In this document: positions 5,665 to 14,099 of the stretch, in pieces
Position numbering within the stretch: position 1 is the stretch's first letter
Layout of the letters: each line of letters opens with the position of its first letter
Virus record (IMG/VR): IMGVR_UViG_3300005466_000012
Coordinates: 1 to 51,634 of that record
Strand: one strand, 5' to 3'
DNA from: a virus
DNA: 51,634 nucleotides
The notes under the pieces: generated by a model
The model's database searches: none
What the model was told of the DNA's origin: nothing
Seen by the model: the letters and a program-made list of their open reading frames with translations, nothing else
Translations under genes and position numbers: made by a program

Positions 5665-7674
5665 TCAATGTGTCATACTCCAATTCTTATGTATTGTATA
5701 AATCTTGTGATCGTCATTCCAATATGAACCTGCCAATGGGCAAAGTAAACCTAATTCTTCACCGACAATACGGAGACTGTCTGCCTGGAGAGAGGCGACA
5801 CGCAGAGCAATCTCCATATTGTTAGGAACTTCTGTCTGCCATTCGTCATGGACAAAATTGACTAATAGGCCACCCAGCTCCGTCACGGGTCGGAGCCATT
5901 TGAGGGTGGCCATTTTCATTACAATAGCTTCACCGTTCTGGAGGTAACCCGACATCGCAAGATGACGTCTCCCCCCTTCACTGTCTCCAGGTATTCGTAC
6001 ACGACGTCCGTCAAGTCCATTGAACCATCCTCGTTTCGCGTCACGAGGTATGATCGTTTCTTTGAGGGTTGCAAATCCGGTGTATCTTCGGAGAAGTCTT
6101 TCATAAGCCTCTTGAGCAGCTCTCTCGTCGCAATCGAGAATTTCACGGAGCTTTCCCATACCGGCACCAAGAAGGAGCGCATATATGTATCGCTTCGCGG
6201 CTGCTCGGGATTTGCATTGATCTCCAAGAATGGACTGGTTAAGACTGTGTGGGTCGGTCTTGAGCTCTTTCTTGCCATTGACAAGTGCCTCCGTAAACTC
6301 AGGGTCATTTATGTAGTGAGCAAATATTCTTAACTGAATACCTTCTGCGTCCACCCCCACGAGCAGTCTATTTCTCGGGGCTACCCAAAGCGACCGCATT
6401 TCGCGGCCGTATATCTTTTTCTTCCCCGCTGTATCTAGCTCGTTGGGGATGTTCGCAGTGTTAGGTGACTGGTGGGCCATCCGATGGGTCCACGCACCAA
6501 TGCCATAAAACTTTCCATGAATTCTGAAATGAGTCCCGACCCTTCCGCGAACAGAAGCGTCGCCATGATCGACACCGCCCGCAGATTGCTCTGGTCGGAC
6601 TAGATCAAGCCACTCGGTTAGAGTGCGACGTCGGGACTCAAGGAGTATACGCTTGGCTAGCAAGCGTGTAGCGTGCGGGGCAGAAGGTGGGAGCGTTTCT
6701 AAGTTGTTTTCGTTAACCTTCCACCCCGTTTTCTGTAGGCCTTTTAACTTAGCCTCTAAATCATCTAATGTCAACTGGGAAAGATTGTCTCTCTTGCGAT
6801 ACTTCAGCGAGTTTACAGCTCGTTCAGTATCCTTATGAGTCTCTGTCTTATCTACAGGTCTCCACCCAGCTTCGTTAAGTATTCGTATGATTTGAGGATG
6901 ACTAGAAAGGTTAAATGTAGTCCAGCAGCAATAAGAAAAAGGAGCACCGACACACATGTCAGCAATGTCTTGGCGAAGAGCCTTAGGAATGGAAGACAAA
7001 CTAATAGTGCCATGCTTCGTCTCCTTCGGTGTGACTTCTCTAATCAATTTAAGTCGCGGAGGAAACTGCTGATGAATCTCTTCGTCTAATCCTTCAAGCT
7101 CTTTTGTAACTCGCTCAAGTAATTTTGTTGCCTTCTCCTTATCGAAAGCAAACCCATTGTCATGCAGTTGTTGAGTAACCAAAGCAAACTCATGCTCCAG
7201 CCTAAGGCTGCGCTGGTGCTCGGGTTCCATAATATACCTAAGGTACTTACGGTAAATCCGCTCGCAGATATCCACGTCGCGGATACAGTAAAGCTCCATA
7301 TCCTTTGAATACTTACTGAAATCATGGAAATGTATTTTCTCTATACCGAATTCTATTCCGTAATCTTCAATCGAGTGACCAGATCTTGGGTAGTCCACTG
7401 CCTTGGAGACAATGAGGGTGTCCAATACCTTCCCAATATCGAGCGGATGTCCTGCAAGACGCTCAAGATGTATAGCGTCGTAACCAAGGTAGTTATGCCC
7501 GATAATGAGATCACAACCCCGCAAATAAGTAAGGCATTCTGAAAGGCTTCGTTCGTCATCTGTAATATTCCTAAATATATGATACTCTCCGGTGTCGATG
7601 TCCTTACAGACTACGACCCAGATCTTTGTAGGGTTATATAAAGCATTAGCTTCTATGTCAATTACTATTCTCAA
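5665..7674 (-). CDS. Family A DNA polymerase with 3'-5' exonuclease (T7 gp5-like), 669 aa
   Basis: The exonuclease domain has D6-x-E8, the HNYLGYD block with D66, and Y129-CIR-D133. The polymerase domain has motif A VGVDAEGIQLR (D442, R449), motif B R490-AAA-K494-RYI-Y498, and motif C VHDE (H609, D610). Length is close to T7 gp5 (704). In motif A the usual glutamate is glutamine (Q447). Tyr498 occupies the position of T7 Tyr526 and E. coli Pol I Phe762, a residue associated with virulent phages. The start is TTG, directly after the upstream stop; the exonuclease motif lies six residues in, so no longer start is needed. It copies the phage genome, probably with the SSB-like protein and primase-helicase. 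Confidence 0.95.
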   Translation of the reverse strand: MRIVIDIEANALYNPTKIWVVVCKDIDTGEYHIFRNITDDERSLSECLTYLRGCDLIIGHNYLGYDAIHLERLAGHPLDIGKVLDTLIVSKAVDYPRSGHSIEDYGIEFGIEKIHFHDFSKYSKDMELYCIRDVDICERIYRKYLRYIMEPEHQRSLRLEHEFALVTQQLHDNGFAFDKEKATKLLERVTKELEGLDEEIHQQFPPRLKLIREVTPKETKHGTISLSSIPKALRQDIADMCVGAPFSYCCWTTFNLSSHPQIIRILNEAGWRPVDKTETHKDTERAVNSLKYRKRDNLSQLTLDDLEAKLKGLQKTGWKVNENNLETLPPSAPHATRLLAKRILLESRRRTLTEWLDLVRPEQSAGGVDHGDASVRGRVGTHFRIHGKFYGIGAWTHRMAHQSPNTANIPNELDTAGKKKIYGREMRSLWVAPRNRLLVGVDAEGIQLRIFAHYINDPEFTEALVNGKKELKTDPHSLNQSILGDQCKSRAAAKRYIYALLLGAGMGKLREILDCDERAAQEAYERLLRRYTGFATLKETIIPRDAKRGWFNGLDGRRVRIPGDSEGGRRHLAMSGYLQNGEAIVMKMATLKWLRPVTELGGLLVNFVHDEWQTEVPNNMEIALRVASLQADSLRIVGEELGLLCPLAGSYWNDDHKIYTIHKNWSMTH

Positions 7675-7851
7675 TTAATTCCCTGTAAGCATTTTATTTA
7701 CCGCAGTCTCCATTACACTGCAATAATCTTCCATCGACATAGATGCGGGACATCGGAAGGTTATCTGCTTGTCCGTAAATCCGTCGCTGTAATAGACGGT
7801 TACATCATCCATCATGAGGTCTTTATCATAAGTACTATGAATACTAAACAT
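7675..7851 (-). CDS. Hypothetical protein, 58 aa
   Basis: Begins MFSIHSTYDKDLMMDDVTV. It is acidic, with a beta-strand-like first half (VTVYYSDGF, QITFRC) and a helical C-terminus. AAAGG lies 6 bases before the ATG at 7851; an in-frame TTG at 7857 is less likely. Its stop abuts the TTG of DNA polymerase, so it may set polymerase expression by coupling. No family recognised. Confidence 0.6.
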   Translation of the reverse strand: MFSIHSTYDKDLMMDDVTVYYSDGFTDKQITFRCPASMSMEDYCSVMETAVNKMLTGN

Positions 7852-7873
7852 TGTCAACCTTTAATTATCTAAT

Positions 7874-7889
7874 GGGAGCCGAAGCTCCC
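7874..7889 (-). terminator. UUCG-tetraloop hairpin, possible terminator or processing site
   Basis: Minus strand GGGAGC-TTCG-GCTCCC: a 6-bp GC-rich stem with the very stable C(UUCG)G loop. The downstream sequence ATTAGATAATT is only moderately T-rich. It separates the CobS/partner genes from the polymerase cluster. Confidence 0.55.
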
Positions 7890-7894
7890 AAACC

Positions 7895-8875
7895 TTAGAC
7901 TTTCTTTTTCCAAGGAAGTTTACTTTCCTTATCCTTCGGAACTACCACACGGTTCTTAAACGCAGGGCAGCCTTGCTCAGTCAGAGCATCAAGAAGGTAG
8001 GTAACGCCTTCCGTTGCACACTTCTCAGGAGTCTTGAACATATCGCTTTCAGTCAACTGAGGAAGGAAGTAGATGTTCTTTTCCTTGAAGTCTGCATCGG
8101 GTTCGAGATTGTAGACATGGCCTAGACTATGGCCAAGCTTCTGGCAAGTCTGCTCCGTACCCCAGTCGGCGAAGACCATCCGACGAAACATACCGGAGTT
8201 ACCAAGCCCGAAGGCCAGACGGCCGATGTCGACAGGCTGGTGACTAGGCTTGACAAGGACACTCACCGTACTGATGAAGCCCTTATCCTCACCCCAACCA
8301 CTGCAAGTCGTAGCGACAGCTACAACCTCACAACAGTATCCTGCTGCTTCGATCTGGTCGACGACAGCTGCGACAGACGCTGCACGATTGCTGATGCTTT
8401 CGGCACCAACATACCATGGACAAGACATGTTAGACACCAGCGTGATGACTGGTTTCTTCTTTGTCTTGGTCGCATCCAGCACCCGCATGTTCATCGGGTC
8501 GCCAGCGATAGCACGAGGCACATTGGGATATGCTCCTGCAATGCCGTACTTCACCGGCTCCTTTCGGATAGGGTTCTCAGCAAGCACACGGTCACGGATC
8601 TTACTCGCAGCGGCTGCACCTTCCGGCCAGCCATACCTGCATTGATCAATCGTCTGTTGCATGCTGCGGCTGCCAGAGAAGTCGTCACCTTCCTCCCAAC
8701 CAGAACCGTGCCATGCACGACTTTTGCTGAGAGTCTCGATGTACTTAGCGAAGGATTCAGGGCTCTCCCAGCATGACGCATGGGAGGTACCCCGAACGTA
8801 TCGCTCAAGGTAGAGGGCATCGCCACGACGGACTTTGCCCCCTTCCCTGATATCTTCATATTTCCATTCAGACAT
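7895..8875 (-). CDS. CobS-partner protein, possibly CobT/VWA-like or DUF7192-like, 326 aa
   Basis: The protein opens with a WESPESF..Y...L..SRAWHGSGW segment, then basic linkers. A fold beginning VITLVSNMSCPWYVGAESISNRAASVAAVVDQIEAAG and VEVVAVATT looks like an alpha/beta domain of the VWA type, though the MIDAS DxSxS is replaced by SNMSC. It directly follows the CobS-like ATPase with only nine bases between. Phage CobS genes are often paired with such a partner. AAGGAGG before the ATG gives strong expression. The name is inferred from pairing and a remembered family profile; the biochemical role is unknown. Confidence 0.55.
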   Translation of the reverse strand: MSEWKYEDIREGGKVRRGDALYLERYVRGTSHASCWESPESFAKYIETLSKSRAWHGSGWEEGDDFSGSRSMQQTIDQCRYGWPEGAAAASKIRDRVLAENPIRKEPVKYGIAGAYPNVPRAIAGDPMNMRVLDATKTKKKPVITLVSNMSCPWYVGAESISNRAASVAAVVDQIEAAGYCCEVVAVATTCSGWGEDKGFISTVSVLVKPSHQPVDIGRLAFGLGNSGMFRRMVFADWGTEQTCQKLGHSLGHVYNLEPDADFKEKNIYFLPQLTESDMFKTPEKCATEGVTYLLDALTEQGCPAFKNRVVVPKDKESKLPWKKKV

Positions 8876-8885
8876 GTCAACCTCC

Positions 8886-9881
8886 TTAGTGGAAGCGGCC
8901 CTTTTTCTTCTGGTCCAGCTTCTTCACGTTGTTGACAGCCTTGGCATCAGTGCCACAGTGCTTGACGATACGCTCCTTCAGCTCAGCATCGCAACCTTTC
9001 CAGATCAGACGCTGCTCGACAATCTCCTGAGGCCAACCGATGGCGAGAAGCTTCGCACCGTAGATAGTAGCCCGAGGGCTGATCACCATACGTGCACGCT
9101 CCTTCGCAGCAGCAACACGCAGTTCCTGCACACGGTCTGCCCAGTTCTTATTCCCCGACAGAAGAACTTCCAGAGGAAGATCATAGTCGAAGTCGAAGAA
9201 CACGAAGCGGTCGAGGGTCGAAGCATCCAGCTGGTTAGCACCAACGTACACACGGTCTGCACCGGTACCGAAGGTGTTGGCAGCAATGACGATCCGGAAG
9301 TTCTCATGACGCTGGACGGGAGCATCCTGATCAGGGAACATTGCATGGCCATTAGCCAGTGCAGTGTTGATCCATTTCAGTGCCGATGCATCCGACGTAT
9401 CCACCTCGTCGATGAGGATGACACCACCCTTCTCGAAGGCGGTGCGGAAGGAAGTACCATGGTAGCGACCATGAGCATCCATGTATCCTGCAAGCTCGTG
9501 CGTACCAGACACACTATTCTGAAGATAGTACGGGAGGTTCAGTGCCGTAGCAATCTGCTGAACAACCGTCGACTTACCAGAACCAGCCGGTCCGACGAGA
9601 GACACAGGGATGTTGCAGTTCACCGCCTCAAGGATTTCCTTGAAGAGATAGTGGCGAGGCTCTCCCTCGAGAATGACGATGTCGTCACCCTTCTTGAGTT
9701 CGATCTTGCCATGCTGGTGGTAGTTCATCAGCTCCTCTTCGATCAGGGATTTGATCTCAGGGAGGGATGCGGTATTGAGGGACTTACGCAGAAACTTCAG
9801 CTGATCCGTATCCATCGGCTCGACGTGGATAGGGGCGGCTGCATCCTGAACAGGACTCTTCAGTTCTTCGAGGCCAAACAT
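8886..9881 (-). CDS. cobS: CobS-like AAA+ ATPase, 331 aa
   Basis: Walker A GPAGSGKST (97-105), Walker B ILIDEVD (155-161), sensor-1 region RIVIAANTFGTGAD and an LDASTLDRF arginine-finger region are all intact. This is the MoxR/CobS branch of AAA+ proteins. Cellular CobS is a cobaltochelatase subunit in aerobic B12 synthesis. Phages carry CobS-like genes without the remaining pathway, so remodelling of a host or phage complex is equally possible. AAGGAG lies 6 bases before the ATG. Translation with the 326-aa partner downstream suggests a working pair. Confidence 0.8.
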   Translation of the reverse strand: MFGLEELKSPVQDAAAPIHVEPMDTDQLKFLRKSLNTASLPEIKSLIEEELMNYHQHGKIELKKGDDIVILEGEPRHYLFKEILEAVNCNIPVSLVGPAGSGKSTVVQQIATALNLPYYLQNSVSGTHELAGYMDAHGRYHGTSFRTAFEKGGVILIDEVDTSDASALKWINTALANGHAMFPDQDAPVQRHENFRIVIAANTFGTGADRVYVGANQLDASTLDRFVFFDFDYDLPLEVLLSGNKNWADRVQELRVAAAKERARMVISPRATIYGAKLLAIGWPQEIVEQRLIWKGCDAELKERIVKHCGTDAKAVNNVKKLDQKKKGRFH

Positions 9882-9933
9882 GGTAGTCTCCTTGATCTGG
9901 AGATCTTACTTCTTCGGTATTAAAGAAGCTAAC

Positions 9934-9962
9934 CCCCGGCGGGAGAGAGGGAACCGCCGGGG
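9934..9962 (-). terminator. GC-rich hairpin, probable terminator or attenuator
   Basis: 9-bp stem CCCCGGCGG / CCGCCGGGG with an 11-base loop. On the minus strand it is followed by a moderately T-rich stretch (GTTAGCTTCTTTAATACC). It lies between the 47-aa membrane protein and the CobS-like gene, so it may lower or reset transcription there. Confidence 0.6.
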
Positions 9963-9969
9963 TAGTGAC

Positions 9970-10113
9970 TCACACATTCTTGCCGATGACGCATCCCTTG
10001 GCAAGGCCAAAGAAATCGAAACAACTGACGTTCTTGTAGATGTAGATGCCACCGACGGCTATGCCGATTGCACACGCGGCGACGAGCATGGTCTCTACGA
10101 TTGCCTGTCTCAT
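9970..10113 (-). CDS. Small membrane protein, 47 aa
   Basis: Starts MRQAIVETMLVAACAIGIAV, with one hydrophobic segment over about residues 4-24, then a short cysteine-containing tail. GGAGA lies 7 bases before the ATG at 10113. Longer in-frame starts would overlap the 52-aa gene. Predicted to sit in the inner membrane; role unknown. Confidence 0.65.
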   Translation of the reverse strand: MRQAIVETMLVAACAIGIAVGGIYIYKNVSCFDFFGLAKGCVIGKNV

Positions 10114-10126
10114 GTAGTTCTCCGTG

Positions 10127-10285
10127 TTAAGCGGCCCGGGTAAAGGACCTAATAATATCTTCTTCCTTCTTAATGGCATCATCAAATCGGCCGCCAACAT
10201 TGCGGCCTCGATAGTACTGCAACTCCTTCTTAGCTAGAGCTGCATCCTTCCACATACTTTTGTCTGTCCTATAAATCACATTCAT
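10127..10285 (-). CDS. Hypothetical protein, 52 aa
   Basis: Begins MNVIYRTDKSMWKDAALAKK. It is basic and helical, with no membrane segment. Its ATG overlaps the stop of the preceding gene (ATGA). It fills what would otherwise be a gap of about 170 bases and is followed 13 bases later by the 47-aa membrane protein. No family recognised. Confidence 0.6.
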   Translation of the reverse strand: MNVIYRTDKSMWKDAALAKKELQYYRGRNVGGRFDDAIKKEEDIIRSFTRAA

Positions 10286-10458
10286 TCTAATACCACATAC
10301 TTCTTATAAAAGATATTTCTTCCATCCATCTCAGTACCTTTGATGGACTTTAGTCTCATGTCAACGTGGTCACGTGCTTTCTCCTCTTCGAGGTACATGC
10401 TGGTAAAGGTGTAGCCGGGGGCTACTTCGAAGACAATCCAGATTTCATTCAGGTTCAT
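10282..10458 (-). CDS. Hypothetical protein, 58 aa
   Basis: Begins MNLNEIWIVFEVAPGYTFTS and ends FYKKYVVLE, with a beta-rich start and charged middle (EEEKARDHVDMRLKS). I chose ATG 10458, which has AGGGA at good spacing and overlaps the end of the 122-aa gene. The longer upstream frame would run backward through that gene. Function unknown. Confidence 0.6.
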   Translation of the reverse strand: MNLNEIWIVFEVAPGYTFTSMYLEEEKARDHVDMRLKSIKGTEMDGRNIFYKKYVVLE

Positions 10459-10813
10459 CCGATCCCTCAGGAACTTCAGTTTGGGGTTCTTCAATGACAC
10501 CACGAAACTCCCATGCTTTGCACCACTCGTAGGGCTCAGCCCAAAACCAAGTTCGTGCATCGTTGATTGACACGGAGGGGGAAAGGAGAACATCTCCTAT
10601 GAGCTTACCCATATGGGTGTACTCCATGACCAGCCAGCGGGGAGTGCGGCCAGTCTTGTCACGGCACTTGAATTCTGTGCCGACGGGGAGGGGGCTAAGC
10701 CAGTCGCCCTCTGGAGGTTCTTTCATCTTAGGCTTAGGGATCGGTAAAGTCAAATCGGTGTAAGTCTCTGGATCATCCGATTTGACCAGATACAAGTCTG
10801 GTTTCTTCTTCAT
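10445..10813 (-). CDS. Hypothetical protein, 122 aa
   Basis: Begins MKKKPDLYLVKSDDPETYTD. Proline-rich linkers flank a tryptophan-rich centre (RWLVMEYTHMGKLIGDV, TWFWAEPYEWCKAWEF), and the tail is acidic (EVPEGSDEPE). The ATG overlaps the stop of uracil-DNA glycosylase (ATGA). No membrane segment and no family recognised. Confidence 0.65.
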   Translation of the reverse strand: MKKKPDLYLVKSDDPETYTDLTLPIPKPKMKEPPEGDWLSPLPVGTEFKCRDKTGRTPRWLVMEYTHMGKLIGDVLLSPSVSINDARTWFWAEPYEWCKAWEFRGVIEEPQTEVPEGSDEPE

Positions 10814-11607
10814 AGCTGGAATGCCTTCCCCGGTACGTAGTAGTTGGGACCTGCTCGTTCTTTAATACCATCGAGCGGTACACCACTAACGTTTTGTAAT
10901 AGATTGCCGCGTACGGCTGAAGCAGTTGAATCTCTCTCTTCATCGTCAAGCCTCCAGTCTATCGGGTCGAGGCCTAGTTGGTTGAGGTGATCATTAATCG
11001 TGGAGAACAACCGACTGCCTCGGAATGGCATGCGTGAGTTATTGCTTCCACGTGGGGAGGGATGGCTCGTCAGGATGATTTTGTTATTCCTGAGGTCGAC
11101 GTCGTTGGCGTATCGTCGAGCGACGGAGCCGAGGAGGGCGAAGACAATTCCTTTTTCGGACAGTCGTCGGAACACTTCTCGATTGAGACTTTTGTATTCA
11201 TCCCAGTCATGAGATAGTGAATGACCATCTGCACAGCTAGGGATAGCGTTCCACAATAATACTCCCTGTCTGGTCCATCGAGTGAGGTCGCCGTTACGTG
11301 GTATCTCGTATCCAAGATCGGATCGATACTCGGCGAGGATCTCTCGTAATGTCCCGGGGAACTCAGCTCTTCCGAATTTGGGAGGTATAGAAAAGGCCAG
11401 TCCGGTAGCGTATTTGTGCTGCGGGTACGGGTCCTGTCCCACGATGCATACCCGTATGCTATCGCAATTCCCACTAGCAAGAGACCGAAATAGATCAGTT
11501 CTTCCTGGGTTATAACGTACACCGTCTCTCTCCATCATCTTGAGTCTGTCGTTGGCGACATACCAGTCGTCCGATTGCCAGTAGTCTAGGTTCCAAGGCC
11601 TCGTCAT
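10810..11607 (-). CDS. ung: Uracil-DNA glycosylase, family 1, 265 aa
   Basis: Family 1 signatures are in order: VGQDPYP at 56-62 with catalytic Asp59, GVLLWNAIPSCADGHSLSH at 115-133 with the uracil-binding Asn120, and SHPSPRGSN at 181-189 with His182. Two departures are visible: GQDPYP where cellular enzymes have GQDPYH, and HPSPRGS instead of HPSPLS. The C-terminal 45 residues extend beyond the usual enzyme. It removes uracil from DNA. In this phage it lies just after the primase-helicase, suggesting repair or proofreading of newly copied DNA, or attack on uracil-containing competitor DNA. The start overlaps the upstream stop (ATGA). Confidence 0.9.
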   Translation of the reverse strand: MTRPWNLDYWQSDDWYVANDRLKMMERDGVRYNPGRTDLFRSLASGNCDSIRVCIVGQDPYPQHKYATGLAFSIPPKFGRAEFPGTLREILAEYRSDLGYEIPRNGDLTRWTRQGVLLWNAIPSCADGHSLSHDWDEYKSLNREVFRRLSEKGIVFALLGSVARRYANDVDLRNNKIILTSHPSPRGSNNSRMPFRGSRLFSTINDHLNQLGLDPIDWRLDDEERDSTASAVRGNLLQNVSGVPLDGIKERAGPNYYVPGKAFQL

Positions 11608-11885
11608 AGTAGGCCTGCCGGATTAATAAGCTTTTCCATATGTTTAAATTCTGCCTTTAAGTATTTACCATTCCACCATTGGAGAATGAGATGTTCATCC
11701 CAATGTCCGTTGAGTGCAGGGTATGTGATGATCTGGCGAAACTGCCATGTCGAACGCTTGCCGTTCGGGAACTCACTGTCGGAGCTATTGTGGATAGTGC
11801 CAATGACATATCCATTAATAACCTGACGCCATATGAGAAGGTCCGCCACCGTAGTTATCATTTGCCGGTCTTTGAGCATCCCCAT
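11604..11885 (-). CDS. Hypothetical protein, 93 aa
   Basis: Tryptophan-rich (LLIWRQVING, TWQFRQIITYP, HWDEHLILQWWNGKYL). It appears to be a small beta-rich soluble domain. GGAGG lies 8 bases before the ATG at 11885. It overlaps the last 71 bases of the primase-helicase in another frame and is coupled to the glycosylase by ATGA. Function unknown. Confidence 0.65.
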   Translation of the reverse strand: MGMLKDRQMITTVADLLIWRQVINGYVIGTIHNSSDSEFPNGKRSTWQFRQIITYPALNGHWDEHLILQWWNGKYLKAEFKHMEKLINPAGLL

Positions 11886-13407
11886 AGTCTAGGTCCTCCG
11901 CTAGAGTGTTGGTGAGTGGATCAAATAAAAGATTACCAGCTGGTCCTGCTCTTTCACAGAACCTATTCTTCACTACGGTTAGGTGAGTGATACGGCGGAT
12001 AGTAGGATCGGGATTAATTACGTCCCGATCCAGATGGATTTGTATGTCGCACACGTTTGTTATGTTGCGACTTCCTCTTGTTAGACCGTCGTCGTTGACG
12101 TGGGATACGAATATCAGCGCGAAGTCTAACTCCTTCACCATCATTTCGAGTCGCGTCGAAAGATAGTCCAAGGCCGTCCGCTCGTCTTTTCCTCCAAGAC
12201 CACTAACAACCATAGTAATGTGGTCCAGAAGAATATACTTGCAGCCACGAGCGGCAACCAGGAATCGAATAATGTCCAGAATAGTGTCAGGATCATCTGA
12301 GCCAAAGTGAGAGTACAGATGAAGCCGATCATCACTCCCAATAACGTCCTGAAGCGCTGCAGAGATTTCAGGATTGGTGACACCCGCGTCAGGTAGGTGC
12401 GCCGGCTTACGTAGGTGGACACCCGCAAGGCTTTGTAGATGCCTACGCTTAGGTTCTTCAAGGAAGATAACGCCGATTGCATCGTCTGTCTCCGTCAGAA
12501 GTTGATGTTCGATTGCTCTCATGACTGCGGTCTTACCGACACCAGACTTAGCTGTTATCAGTACACTCTCACCCGTACGTATACCGTAAGTCATGAAATT
12601 AAGGGTTGGGAAAGGATAAGGAATGCCTTCCTTTTCCTTCTCTGCCAGTATCTTATCAAACTCTGAAAATGACGAGACGATGGTCTCTGGAAGATACCGT
12701 CTCGCATTGGAATAGATGGTCGCTAGTTGGTCGGAGTCTCCGGACCGTAGGTAATCGTTGGCGTCCTTGTGGGTACCATCTCCGAGGGACAGCTGATAAA
12801 CCTTGTTGTAATCGAACAGACTTGCCACTGCACGTGCTGCTTGGCGTCCTGCTTCATCTGCGTCAAACGCAAGTACAATCCTCTCAAACGAATTGCACCA
12901 GGATCGATCCACGCTAACGTCAGTTCGAGCACTAGCAGCGCTGTGAACACTGACGACAGGTACATGTAGGACTTGATAGGCCGAAAGCGCATCGAGCTCT
13001 CCCTCTGTGATGATGAGAGTCTTGTTAGACCCAGCCGCAAATAGGTTACGACCAAATAAACCAGCCTTACCAATATCCCCTATACTATAGTGTTCCTTAG
13101 GTAATACTCTTACCTTAGTACTACCATTAGGGTAAGGAAATCCTATTGATATAGGTTTACCTTCTTCATTAATCTTAGTTAATGTATTATAAAATCTAAA
13201 GGTATCTTTACTTATACCCCTATATGGTAAGTATTCATAAGTATAATTATCAATCAAGTTATTATCCTTAGGTACATAATGGTACCCACATGAGAAACAA
13301 TGTCCATGTCCATCTTCATATATGCAATAAGCATCAGAAGATGGACAACTAGGACATTGGATATGTCTATCAACAATTGTCTGGGTTTTGGTATTTATAA
13401 TATTCAC
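11815..13407 (-). CDS. T7 gp4-like DNA primase-helicase, 530 aa
   Basis: The N-terminal zinc ribbon has C18, C21, C37 and C40. The TOPRIM primase core shows ITEGELDAL (E135) and VLAFDADEAG (D182, D184), with a KDAND motif near 214-218. The RecA-like helicase has Walker A KSGVGKT (287-293), a Walker B region ILLDHITMV and later H.NDDGLTRGS and RDVINP segments. Length is close to T7 gp4A (566). The start is GTG, overlapping the upstream gene; zinc ligands begin 18 residues in, so the domain is complete. It unwinds DNA and primes lagging strands at the fork with the family A polymerase. Confidence 0.93.
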   Translation of the reverse strand: MNIINTKTQTIVDRHIQCPSCPSSDAYCIYEDGHGHCFSCGYHYVPKDNNLIDNYTYEYLPYRGISKDTFRFYNTLTKINEEGKPISIGFPYPNGSTKVRVLPKEHYSIGDIGKAGLFGRNLFAAGSNKTLIITEGELDALSAYQVLHVPVVSVHSAASARTDVSVDRSWCNSFERIVLAFDADEAGRQAARAVASLFDYNKVYQLSLGDGTHKDANDYLRSGDSDQLATIYSNARRYLPETIVSSFSEFDKILAEKEKEGIPYPFPTLNFMTYGIRTGESVLITAKSGVGKTAVMRAIEHQLLTETDDAIGVIFLEEPKRRHLQSLAGVHLRKPAHLPDAGVTNPEISAALQDVIGSDDRLHLYSHFGSDDPDTILDIIRFLVAARGCKYILLDHITMVVSGLGGKDERTALDYLSTRLEMMVKELDFALIFVSHVNDDGLTRGSRNITNVCDIQIHLDRDVINPDPTIRRITHLTVVKNRFCERAGPAGNLLFDPLTNTLAEDLDYGDAQRPANDNYGGGPSHMASGY

Positions 13408-14071
13408 TTAACCACTCTTTGTCCTTCTTAGGCTTAAATGTAGGTACCTTTTGAAATAGATATGGGTTCTTTCGATACTGGTTCCAGAAGGCAGGCTTGC
13501 CTAGATACATCCAGGCATGAACGATACGGATACGTTCAGGTCCGACCCAACACTTCTTACCAGCCAGTGGATGACCATAAGGAAACTTACCATGCATCCA
13601 GTCGATGCCACCAGTCCACGTATGGTGAGGAGATCTTTCCTCTGTTGTATTTTCAAATACGATTGGCCCGTCTCGGTAAGGCTTGATCAGATCAACCCTC
13701 TTTCTAACGAACTGTAATCCATTTTGCTTGAGTTTGTCAAGCAATAGGAACGCAGATGGAGGAATAGAAACGATTTCTCCCTTCACCTTAAACCCTTCTC
13801 CAACCTCTACGACGGGTGTCCACTCGGGAGAGAGAAAACCTGTGAACACCCGGAAGAGGTAGGGATGTTTCGTAAAGGCTACACCTTCACGTTTCCCTAT
13901 TTCGTCAATGATAAAGTTCTGGCGTCGATCAGACATCCATTCGTCAGTGACAAACAGTTTCTGATCTTCGTATTTCTCCAATCTTGCGATGTCCGGAGTA
14001 TACTGCGAGGGCATTCCCTCAAGCAGGGCTAGGTGGTGGCGTAGTTCAAGCTTAATCTTATTTCCGAACAT
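13370..14071 (-). CDS. Possible gamma-glutamylcyclotransferase-like (AIG2-like) protein, 233 aa
   Basis: The stretch LFVTDEWMSDRRQNFII, then LFRVFTGFLSPEWTPVVEVG, VKGEIVSIPPSAFLLLDKLKQNG and QFVRKRVDLI follows the GGCT layout: (FvYGtL.s..r...l), (P.v..G), (v.GE.y.i....l..LD.lE..g) and (Y.R..v.v). The usual catalytic Glu position appears to be Lys/Gln here, so it may be an inactive fold. The C-terminal third is basic and aromatic with no recognised domain. AGGAAGC precedes the ATG. It overlaps the primase-helicase start. The fold assignment is by eye and tentative. Confidence 0.45.
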   Translation of the reverse strand: MFGNKIKLELRHHLALLEGMPSQYTPDIARLEKYEDQKLFVTDEWMSDRRQNFIIDEIGKREGVAFTKHPYLFRVFTGFLSPEWTPVVEVGEGFKVKGEIVSIPPSAFLLLDKLKQNGLQFVRKRVDLIKPYRDGPIVFENTTEERSPHHTWTGGIDWMHGKFPYGHPLAGKKCWVGPERIRIVHAWMYLGKPAFWNQYRKNPYLFQKVPTFKPKKDKEWLSEYYKYQNPDNC

Positions 14072-14099
14072 GCTTCCTCTCCATAAAAGGTGGAAATGA

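Noticed and set aside
8835-9923. Long plus-strand frame of 362 codons
   Set aside because: Fully antisense to the CobS-like gene, which has intact ATPase motifs; typical antisense echo.
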